A DNA stretch of 6,728 nucleotides from Kiritimatiellales bacterium (lineage in GTDB: Bacteria > Verrucomicrobiota > Kiritimatiellia > Kiritimatiellales > Pontiellaceae), in NCBI GenBank assembly GCA_030621805.1, contig JAUXGY010000094.1, forward strand, positions 1 through 6,728. Direction: 5' to 3'. Positions 1-4,683 of the stretch are shown piece by piece (position 1 is the first letter of the stretch; each line of letters starts with the position of its first letter). Made by a program: the position numbers and the translations under genes. Under the pieces are notes generated by a model. It was not told the origin of the DNA. It did not search any database and was given only the letters and a program-made list of their open reading frames with translations.

Positions 1-3
1 ATA

Positions 4-48
4 CAAAAGAAAAGAAAAACCCCGCTATCATTGACGATAACAGGGTTT
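4..48 (-). terminator. Rho-independent terminator after tRNA-Asn
   Basis: On the minus strand a 13-bp stem (48-36 with 29-17) closes a 6-nt loop and is followed by a T-rich run interrupted by single Cs. Two of its pairs are G-U in the minus-strand transcript but would be A-C mismatches in a plus-strand one, so it is built for minus-strand transcription. It starts 6 nt after the tRNA CCA end and probably ends the whole SRP RNA-dnaX-ybaB-recR-tRNA unit. Confidence 0.87.
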
Positions 49-53
49 AAAGG

Positions 54-128
54 TGGCTCCTGCGGTAGGACTCGAACCTACAACCAAGTGATTAACAGTC
101 ACCTACTCTACCATTGAGCTACGCAGGA
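54..128 (-). tRNA. tRNA-Asn (anticodon GTT), CCA encoded
   Basis: A complete 75-nt cloverleaf. The 7-bp acceptor stem is TCCTGCG with CGCAGGA, the D arm is GCTC/GAGT, and the anticodon stem closes loop CTGTTAA, giving anticodon GTT (Asn). The T arm is GTAGG-TTCGAGT-CCTAC. The discriminator base is G and the CCA end is encoded in the DNA. It lies 90 nt after recR on the same strand and just before a strong terminator, so it may be processed from the recR transcript, transcribed from its own weak promoter, or both. Confidence 0.97.
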
Positions 129-147
129 ATTCTCAAAAGAAGTTGGA

Positions 148-175
148 AAGGTACATGAATATTCCGGGAAGTCAA
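148..175 (-). promoter_or_regulatory. Possible promoter for tRNA-Asn
   Basis: On the minus strand TTGACT (175-170, five of six to the -35 consensus) is followed after 16 nt by TACCTT (153-148), a poor -10 (three of six). Transcription would start near 141, about 13 nt before the mature tRNA 5' end. The -35 is good but the -10 is weak, so this is only a candidate; readthrough from recR is the alternative. Confidence 0.28.
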
Positions 176-218
176 TATCCTGAATCTAACTTTTTGCGGC
201 CCAAAACCAACTCCGTCC

Positions 219-824
219 CTATCCGATTTTCTGCCGCCCCGAAATGGCATGCGCGAGCGTGGCGGCATCGGAATATTCAATGGCACTTCCCGCCGGAAGA
301 CCAAATGCAATACGGCTGACATCAACCTCTCGGGTCGCCAGAATCTCGCTCAGATAGCTCGACGTGGCATCGCTCTCAACGTCGGTTCCCAACGCAATCA
401 GAACCTCAGTAATGCCTTCATCCGAAATACGTTGAAGGAGCGTATCAACCCGCAGATCGGCCGCGCCGGTTCCATGCATGGGCGAGAGCTTTCCCATGAG
501 GGCGTGGTAACGCCCTTGGTAGCCTCCCGAAGCCTCAATCTTCATAATGTCGCCAGGCGATTCCACCACACAAAGGATATGAGCATCCCGACGAGGACGA
601 ATACATAGGGCGCAGGGATTGGCCGAGGCAAGTGTTACATTGCCGCACCGCTCGCAACAGGCCATACCGTCATCGGCCTCCAACAGGGCATTCGCCAGAA
701 CACGCATCAGACCCTTCTGGTCCTGAACCAAGGTCAGCGCCATGCGCTCGGCCGTGCGCCGCCCTATGCCGGGCAGGCGGCTCAATGCCGCCACTAAGTT
801 ATCGAGGGGAATAAGGTGATTCAT
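219..824 (-). CDS. recR: Recombination mediator protein RecR
   Basis: RecR acts in the cytoplasm with RecO (and RecF) to load RecA onto SSB-coated single-stranded gaps. The 201-residue product has the usual family length and order: a helix-hairpin-helix segment (residues about 9-30, with LPGIGRRTAERMA), a four-cysteine zinc finger (C57, C60, C71, C74), a Toprim domain (about 81-175, with VVESPGDI around E88), and a C-terminal segment ending in TLAHAISGR. Two usually conserved stretches are divergent: the NPTVEGEATA-like motif reads GTDVESDAT (146-154), and the usual GLPVGG reads GLPAGS (175-180). The ATG lies 9 nt after the ybaB stop, and an AGGA overlapping that stop can serve as ribosome-binding site. 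Gene order dnaX-ybaB-recR is widely conserved, which supports the call. No truncation is seen. Confidence 0.97.
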   Translation of the reverse strand: MNHLIPLDNLVAALSRLPGIGRRTAERMALTLVQDQKGLMRVLANALLEADDGMACCERCGNVTLASANPCALCIRPRRDAHILCVVESPGDIMKIEASGGYQGRYHALMGKLSPMHGTGAADLRVDTLLQRISDEGITEVLIALGTDVESDATSSYLSEILATREVDVSRIAFGLPAGSAIEYSDAATLAHAISGRQKIG

Positions 825-833
825 TTAAGAATC

Positions 834-1136
834 CTAAAAGGGCATATCCATTCCGCCGGTCAGCTGGCCCATCTCCTTACCCATGGTTTCCTGAGCGGAG
901 TTGAGCACGCCATCGACGGCAGCAAGAACAAGATCTTCGAGCATCTCAACATCAGAGGGATCAACGGCATCCGGATTGATTTTAATACTCTTGATTTTCA
1001 TATCGCAGGTTGCGACGGCCGTGACCATTCCACCGCCGGCGGAAAACTGCACTTCTATTTTAGCCAGTTCCTTCTGTTTTTTCTTCATATTTTTCTGAAG
1101 ATCGGCAGCCTGTTTCATCATTTTCATCATGTTCAT
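834..1136 (-). CDS. ybaB: YbaB/EbfC family nucleoid-associated protein
   Basis: A 100-residue protein of the YbaB/EbfC family, small dimeric DNA-binding proteins thought to help organise the nucleoid; the exact role is not settled. The sequence shows a Met/Lys-rich, probably coiled-coil N-terminal helix (residues 1-28), a central beta-rich part (FSAGGGMVTAVATCDMKIKSIKI), then the acidic NPDAVDPSDVEMLEDLVLAA segment and a C-terminal helix ending in a Gly/Met-rich tail (GGMDMPF). Length and layout fit the family. The chosen ATG has AGGA nine bases upstream; this AGGA lies in the last unit of a 7-nt-periodic tract filling the 52-nt gap to dnaX. A second in-frame ATG two codons later is less well spaced. 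It lies between dnaX and recR, its usual place. Confidence 0.95.
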   Translation of the reverse strand: MNMMKMMKQAADLQKNMKKKQKELAKIEVQFSAGGGMVTAVATCDMKIKSIKINPDAVDPSDVEMLEDLVLAAVDGVLNSAQETMGKEMGQLTGGMDMPF

Positions 1137-1144
1137 ATCGGTGG

Positions 1145-1186
1145 TTCCTAGTTCTTAGTGCTTAGTTTTCAATTTCAGGTTTCGTT
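1145..1186. repeat. Degenerate heptanucleotide tract between dnaX and ybaB
   Basis: Read on the plus strand, six consecutive 7-nt units fill most of the 52-nt gap. The first three are near-identical (TTCCTAG, TTCTTAG, TGCTTAG) and the next three are variants beginning TTT (TTTTCAA, TTTCAGG, TTTCGTT). On the transcribed strand the last unit reads CTAGGAA and supplies the ybaB ribosome-binding site. Related heptads occur at 2833-2867 and 5784-5818. Confidence 0.6.
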
Positions 1187-1188
1187 CT

Positions 1189-2829
1189 CTATTCCCGAAT
1201 ATCAGTAATCTGGCCATTAAAGGTTTCGACCACAGTTTTCACAACGGGATTCGCATACCATTTCTGAAGCTCATCCGGCTTCTGCGCAGGATCGGCCGTT
1301 GCGGTGGGAACAACGTGGTCGGCCGGAAGCGGCTTGCGGGAGCCGGGCTTGAACGGTTCGAACACTACACCGAGCATTCTTCCGATATGCTTTTCCACCA
1401 CACGCGTCAAGGCAAGCTTGGTTCGTGCATTGTCGAAGCGCTCCTTCTCGCTTGCAAACTCGGGATCGAACCCTACCACCAAATGAATGGCGTCGGTGCG
1501 GAGCGGAGCCGTATCGAGAAAGTACCGGCGGGAAAGCGGCTCGGCTTTGGAGACTTGTTCAATCACATCCTTCCAGCAGCTCGTCAAACGTTTTACTTCG
1601 TCAACGTTCGGCTTTTTTTTTTGCGGATCGACCGTGTAGCTTTGCGCCGGGGTTTCGGAAATTACACCGGGGGTGATTCCGGATTTAAAGTTTTTTTTTA
1701 GCTCGGCCACTTGCTTAAGCAGTTCGTTTAGAGTGACGGTTGTGGCGGCACGCGAGCAGCGAATAAGACCCGTTTCAAGAAGTGTTTTCTTGGAAAGTGC
1801 ATAGCGCATGCGACCATCGGTTTCGACCAGTGCATCTATGATGCGTAGCACGCGTCCAGCTTCAGTTTCCAGCGCAAGGTTGGTATAGAACTTCATCTGT
1901 GCTTCCGGCAGTTCCAGCGCGGATGAACCCTTTCCTGCATAAAGCACGACAAGCAGATTGCGGAAGTGCTCCATCAATTCCATCACCACTCGCTGGAGAT
2001 CCTTCCCTGCACGATCCATCTCAGCGACAATGCCAATGATACCCGGCACATCTGACTTCAGAATTGTGCCCGTTAGATTTTCAAGCACATGACGGGACAC
2101 CAGTCCGAACACGGCGAGAACGTCATCCTCTTCGATCTCTTTACCTCGGAAAGAAATAATCTGGTCGAGGGCAGACTCGGCGTCGCGCAGCCCCCCCTCA
2201 GCACCTCTGGCAATCGCCAACAGGGCATCTTCGGAAATAGCGACGCCCTCTTCGGTGCATCCCTTGCGCAAGCGGTCGACAATATCCTGCACCGAAATAC
2301 GGCGAAGATCGAAACGCTGGCAGCGAGAGAGAATGGTTGGCAACACCTTGTGCACATCCGTGGTGGCAAAAATAAACTTAACGTGCGGCGGCGGCTCTTC
2401 GAGCGTTTTGAGCAACGCATTGAACGCTGCAGTGGAGAGCATGTGTACTTCGTCTATGATGTAGATTTTATACGGGCCGCGCGCCGGAGTGTAGCGTGTG
2501 TTATCGCGCAGGTCGCGCACCTGGTCGACACCGTTATTGGACGCGCCGTCGATTTCGATCACATCGAGGCTGTTACCCGCCATGACCTCCTTACAGGAAT
2601 CGCATTCGTCGCATGGATACGGGGTCGGTCCTTTTTCGCAGTTGAGCGCTTTGGCTAGGATACGTGCGGAAGTCGTCTTCCCGATGCCGCGTGAGCCGAT
2701 AAAGATATAGGCATGCGCTACGCGCCCGCTTTCAATCGCGTTCGTGAGAGTTTGGGTGACGTGCCCCTGCCCTACCACATCCGAAAACTGCTGTGGCCGC
2801 CATTTTCGTGCTAATACTTCGTATGCCAT
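1189..2829 (-). CDS. dnaX: DNA polymerase III subunit tau (DnaX), with possible gamma form
   Basis: DnaX is the ATPase of the clamp loader that places the beta sliding clamp on DNA; its long tau form also couples the polymerases at the fork. The 546-residue product starts with the hallmark MAYEVLARKWRPQQF. It has Walker A GSRGIGKT (45-52), a zinc module C64/C73/C76/C79, Walker B IIDEVH (124-129), sensor-1 region ATTD (155-158) and the SRC motif (168-170) carrying the arginine finger. Domain III ends near residue 370. A shorter tau tail follows and ends NPVVKTVVETFNGQITDIRE, as in many DnaX C-termini. Two coding-strand A runs (9 A at codons 377-380, 10 A at 403-406) could cause frameshifting (listed separately). 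No Shine-Dalgarno is visible before the ATG: the leader is an AT-rich heptad tract. The start is kept because the N-terminus matches the family exactly. It lies 61 nt downstream of the SRP RNA. Confidence 0.98.
   Translation of the reverse strand: MAYEVLARKWRPQQFSDVVGQGHVTQTLTNAIESGRVAHAYIFIGSRGIGKTTSARILAKALNCEKGPTPYPCDECDSCKEVMAGNSLDVIEIDGASNNGVDQVRDLRDNTRYTPARGPYKIYIIDEVHMLSTAAFNALLKTLEEPPPHVKFIFATTDVHKVLPTILSRCQRFDLRRISVQDIVDRLRKGCTEEGVAISEDALLAIARGAEGGLRDAESALDQIISFRGKEIEEDDVLAVFGLVSRHVLENLTGTILKSDVPGIIGIVAEMDRAGKDLQRVVMELMEHFRNLLVVLYAGKGSSALELPEAQMKFYTNLALETEAGRVLRIIDALVETDGRMRYALSKKTLLETGLIRCSRAATTVTLNELLKQVAELKKNFKSGITPGVISETPAQSYTVDPQKKKPNVDEVKRLTSCWKDVIEQVSKAEPLSRRYFLDTAPLRTDAIHLVVGFDPEFASEKERFDNARTKLALTRVVEKHIGRMLGVVFEPFKPGSRKPLPADHVVPTATADPAQKPDELQKWYANPVVKTVVETFNGQITDIRE
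1585..1622 (-). promoter_or_regulatory. Candidate dnaX frameshift site 2 (10 A) with downstream stem
   Basis: The coding strand reads CAA AAA AAA AAG (1623-1612), so its 3' part is A-AAA-AAG in frame, the heptamer used for -1 frameshifting in E. coli dnaX. One added A, or a -1 slip, gives Ala-Glu-Arg then TGA (1603-1601), a product of 409 residues. An 8-bp stem (1610-1603 with 1592-1585, one G-U pair, 10-nt loop) begins 1 nt after the slippery run. It is closer and weaker than typical stimulators. That slippage happens is inference. Confidence 0.45.
1685..1700 (-). promoter_or_regulatory. Candidate dnaX slippage site 1 (9 A)
   Basis: The coding strand reads CTA AAA AAA AAC TTT, a run of nine A (1699-1691). 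One added A, or a -1 slip, gives Lys-Leu and then TAA at 1687-1685, so a product of 381 residues that stops just after clamp-loader domains I-III. Thermus thermophilus dnaX is known to make gamma through transcriptional slippage on nine A. Whether this run slips here is inference. Confidence 0.5.
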
Positions 2830-2832
2830 ATA

Positions 2833-2867
2833 AATTTAGAATTTAAATATTCAGTTTTAGAATTTCC
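2833..2867. repeat. AT-rich degenerate heptanucleotide tract in the dnaX leader
   Basis: On the plus strand five consecutive 7-nt units occur: AATTTAG, AATTTAA, ATATTCA, GTTTTAG and AATTTCC. Units 1, 2 and 5 share AATTT; units 1 and 4 share TTTAG. The tract ends 3 nt before the dnaX start codon and takes the place where a Shine-Dalgarno would be expected. Units resemble those at 5784-5818 read on the opposite strand (AATTTGA, AATTTTA). Confidence 0.5.
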
Positions 2868-2890
2868 TTTCCCAATGAAATTGGAAAAGG
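2866..2890 (-). other. Hairpin joining SRP RNA to dnaX
   Basis: An 11-bp stem (2890-2880 with 2876-2866) closes a 3-nt loop and begins directly after the SRP RNA terminal helix. One pair is U-G in the minus-strand transcript but C-A in a plus-strand one, so it is shaped for the minus strand. There is no T run after it, so it is not a classical terminator. It may be a processing or stabilising stem at the SRP RNA 3' end, or an attenuator before dnaX. Confidence 0.6.
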
Positions 2891-3158
2891 CGCTGTGCAC
2901 CCCTATTCGATATTCGGCCGAACAATAAAGGTTTTGGTTTCGCGCTCCACTCCGAACCATCGGACACCCGAAGAACAAAGTATACCGCTGCTGCCTTCCG
3001 ACCCTGACGGGGTTCGCCCGTATTCGTCATCCAAAAGCCATTGCTTCAACACGTTCCACCAAAGCTTACTGCCGTCCTCCTGCCTTATAGGGGGATTCAA
3101 CCCTGCTGTAGCGGATTGCAGGTTACAAGGGCCCGCTGAACCCCCGTCTAGCACAGCG
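2891..3158 (-). ncRNA. ffs: Signal recognition particle RNA, large (Alu-domain) bacterial type
   Basis: This RNA binds Ffh and directs nascent membrane and secreted proteins to the translocase. The apical domain IV is clear: GTCAGGGTCGGAAGGCAGCAG spans the minus strand at 3008-2988 with its GGAA tetraloop and the asymmetric loop bound by the Ffh M domain. The 5' part carries an Alu domain very like Bacillus scRNA: a G-rich helix, TGTAAC at 3127-3122, then CTGCAATCCGCT and GCAGGGTTGAATCCCC. The ends form a perfect 8-bp terminal helix (CGCTGTGC at 3158-3151, GCACAGCG at 2898-2891). The length, about 268 nt, fits the 6S-like class rather than the ~110-nt 4.5S form. The ends are set from this helix and the promoter and may be off by a few bases. 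It precedes dnaX, as scr does in Bacillus. Open frames crossing it are not credible genes. Confidence 0.95.
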
Positions 3159-3164
3159 GGGAAG

Positions 3165-3193
3165 AACATACGTGGAGCCTCGAAAGATGGCAA
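3165..3193 (-). promoter_or_regulatory. Sigma70-like promoter of the SRP RNA unit
   Basis: On the minus strand TTGCCA (3193-3188, five of six to consensus), a 17-nt spacer, and TATGTT (3170-3165, four of six). Transcription would start 7-8 nt later at about 3158-3157, the very base that opens the SRP RNA terminal helix. This agreement between an independently placed promoter and the RNA fold is the main support. It may also drive dnaX, ybaB and recR. Confidence 0.65.
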
Positions 3194-3291
3194 GCCTTGG
3201 AAGTCATCTTTGTGCCGAAGCAAAACAATCAGTATTTCCTCACGGCCAGACATACCGTTCGGTTATGCCCAATACATAGGCTTTAATACCC

Positions 3292-3347
3292 TACGATATA
3301 CGATAGTTATAATTGTTATATATACTTATATTATTTAATATTTAATC
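3292..3347. other. AT-rich intergenic tract with in-phase 7-nt repeats
   Basis: This strongly AT-rich stretch contains a perfect duplication of TACGATA (3292-3305) and, exactly six heptads further and in the same phase, TTTAATA then TTTAATC (3334-3347). The units between are poorly conserved, so the periodicity is weak. It lies between the downstream hairpin of the LptF gene and the SRP RNA promoter. Nothing else recognisable lies in 3194-3291. Confidence 0.3.
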
Positions 3348-3376
3348 TATCACACCCTATTGGGTGTGATAGATTA
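3343..3376. terminator. Perfect 15-bp inverted repeat after the LptF gene, possible terminator
   Basis: The arms 3343-3357 and 3362-3376 are perfectly complementary around a 4-nt loop. It lies 52 nt beyond the LptF stop codon. The sequence following on the minus strand is AT-rich (AAATATTAAATAATAT) but has no clean T run, so termination is likely but not typical. Because the repeat is perfect it works equally on both strands; it could also be a dispersed palindromic element. Confidence 0.5.
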
Positions 3377-3428
3377 TAGTCGCATTAAATAAACCGGATT
3401 TCAGAGCACAAACCTGCAAGAAAAATTC

Positions 3429-4556
3429 TTAATTTGAACGGCGAAGCAGAAAGAGGCCGCCCAATTGACCAAAGATAATCGGTATCCATGGAATGAGCCA
3501 TGGGTAGAGATCAGGGCTTTTATCAAAGGTATCGGAGAGGATTATGAAGATATAATAGATAAACATGATTCCCAGGCTCATCACCATGCCAATGGAGGAC
3601 TCTTTGCGGTGCGAGGTGATGCCCAACGGGATAGCAACCAGAGCAAACATAAAGGGAGAGAGTGCCAACGCAATGCGTTGATTTGCTTCCACCAGATTCC
3701 GGGAACGTTCAATCTGCCGATCTCTTTGGCTTAACTGTGCATTTTCGGTTTCAGCATTGCGAATGTGGTAAGCGAGCTCGCCGATGGTCATATTTTTGCG
3801 CTTCTTATAAATGTGTTTGTTTCCAAGTAGTTCATTGAAATCAAGCCGGATAGGATAGTTCCGGGCATTGACGTAACGGGTCTTCGTTGAATCATCGGGA
3901 GCGGCGGGATCAGGGATTTCAATGCGTACATCAAAGAGGTCAATCTTTAATTCAGCCTTTTCCTTATCAGCCGTCATGATACCGCTTGCCGCCCGAACGC
4001 TGCCCGTCACCTTGCCCGTCTCCTTATCGACTTCATAAACGACCAAATCGCGTACTCGGTTTTTGTTTTTCTTTCCGACATAGATCATATACCCCGGAAA
4101 CTCGCGAATGAAGCGTCCCTCCTCCAACAACTTGATCGGATCTTCCACCCCCATACCTTTGATCAGCTGTCGGTTAGCATAGGTGGTTGATGGATAAACA
4201 ATGCAGTTGTTGTATAGGCAAATACCGGAAAGAAGCAGGGAGATCATGATAATAGGAGAAGCAATCTGCCACATACTCAGTCCACTGCTCTTCATTGCGC
4301 TGATTTCGCTGTCCGAGGACAACCTCCCAAAAACAAGCAGGGTCGAGAAGAGTGCACTAATCGGAATGGAGTACGCCATCGAATAGGGAATATTATACAG
4401 AAAGAAGCGCCCCACGATCCCAAAAGGCAACCCCTTGGCCATGATGTCAATCACCTTGTAGATGGCTCCAATGGTAAAAGCGAAGGTGATCATCAGCATC
4501 GCTATGGCAAAGACCGTCAGAAAATCCTTCACCAGATATTTGTTTAATTTATGCAA
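3429..4556 (-). CDS. lptF: LptF/LptG-family LPS export permease (YjgP/YjgQ)
   Basis: LptF and LptG are the inner-membrane subunits of the LptB2FG ABC transporter that extracts lipopolysaccharide and passes it to LptC and the periplasmic bridge. The 375-residue product has the family layout: membrane segments at about 12-33, 53-76 and 98-118, a periplasmic beta-jellyroll-type domain (about 120-285), and three C-terminal membrane segments (about 293-312, 322-341, 352-371). The cytoplasmic loop GRLSSDSEISAMKSSGLS (77-94) is the family signature that couples to LptB. It resembles LptF (SEI..M...GLS) more than LptG, but the assignment is not certain; no partner permease is in the window. The start is TTG: the codon two before it is an in-frame TAG, so no upstream start is possible. 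A G-rich GGGGGA lies about 7 nt upstream. The gene is divergent from the lipid A acyltransferase gene. Confidence 0.92.
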   Translation of the reverse strand: MHKLNKYLVKDFLTVFAIAMLMITFAFTIGAIYKVIDIMAKGLPFGIVGRFFLYNIPYSMAYSIPISALFSTLLVFGRLSSDSEISAMKSSGLSMWQIASPIIMISLLLSGICLYNNCIVYPSTTYANRQLIKGMGVEDPIKLLEEGRFIREFPGYMIYVGKKNKNRVRDLVVYEVDKETGKVTGSVRAASGIMTADKEKAELKIDLFDVRIEIPDPAAPDDSTKTRYVNARNYPIRLDFNELLGNKHIYKKRKNMTIGELAYHIRNAETENAQLSQRDRQIERSRNLVEANQRIALALSPFMFALVAIPLGITSHRKESSIGMVMSLGIMFIYYIFIILSDTFDKSPDLYPWLIPWIPIIFGQLGGLFLLRRSN

Positions 4557-4581
4557 ATTCTATCCCCCAACGAAAAAAAGA

Positions 4582-4610
4582 AGTATAGCGATGAATCATC
4601 CGTAGCTCAA
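4582..4610 (-). promoter_or_regulatory. Promoter of the LptF-family gene
   Basis: On the minus strand TTGAGC (4610-4605), a 17-nt spacer and TATACT (4587-4582, five of six). Transcription would start near 4575, giving a leader of about 18 nt that holds only the GGGGGA ribosome-binding site. The spacer contains an 11-bp palindrome, GATGA-A-TCATC (4590-4600), a possible operator half-site pair or chance. Confidence 0.6.
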
Positions 4611-4627
4611 GTTAAGAGGCAATCCAG

Positions 4628-4657
4628 TTGCAGTTGCGCGGAACTTCAGGTTTTAAT
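4628..4657 (+). promoter_or_regulatory. Possible promoter of the lipid A/LPS operon
   Basis: TTGCAG (4628-4633) and TTTAAT (4652-4657) are separated by 18 nt, 26 nt before the acyltransferase start. Both boxes are imperfect. It is the best plus-strand candidate in the 127-nt divergent spacer. Confidence 0.28.
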
Positions 4658-4683
4658 ACGCACCAACAAACCCTATTAAACCC

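Noticed and set aside
249..608. 119-codon plus-strand frame antisense to recR
   Set aside because: Antisense shadow of recR with no motif or ribosome-binding context.
2089..2658. 189-codon plus-strand frame antisense to dnaX
   Set aside because: It is the complement of a highly conserved coding region; the protein has no recognisable motif.
1145..2867. CRISPR-like interpretation of the periodic tracts
   Set aside because: Units are 7 nt, contiguous and degenerate, with no spacers and no cas genes.
3249..3267. Imperfect inverted repeat around CCG-AA-CGG
   Set aside because: The 7-bp arms contain a bulge and leave only a 2-nt loop, which cannot form as drawn; no T run follows.
2895..3338. 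Open reading frames on both strands (2895-3338 plus, 2903-3253 minus) over the SRP RNA
   Set aside because: They coincide with a well-supported structured RNA and show no protein family features; the reading frames are by-products of the RNA sequence.
3373..3378. Perfect TATAAT on the minus strand
   Set aside because: It lies partly in the palindrome arm and no -35-like hexamer is found at 16-18 nt upstream, so it is probably a chance match in AT-rich DNA.
4621..4640. Short CAGTTG duplication upstream of the acyltransferase gene
   Set aside because: Only two copies of a 6-nt unit; not in phase with the heptad tracts and easily due to chance.
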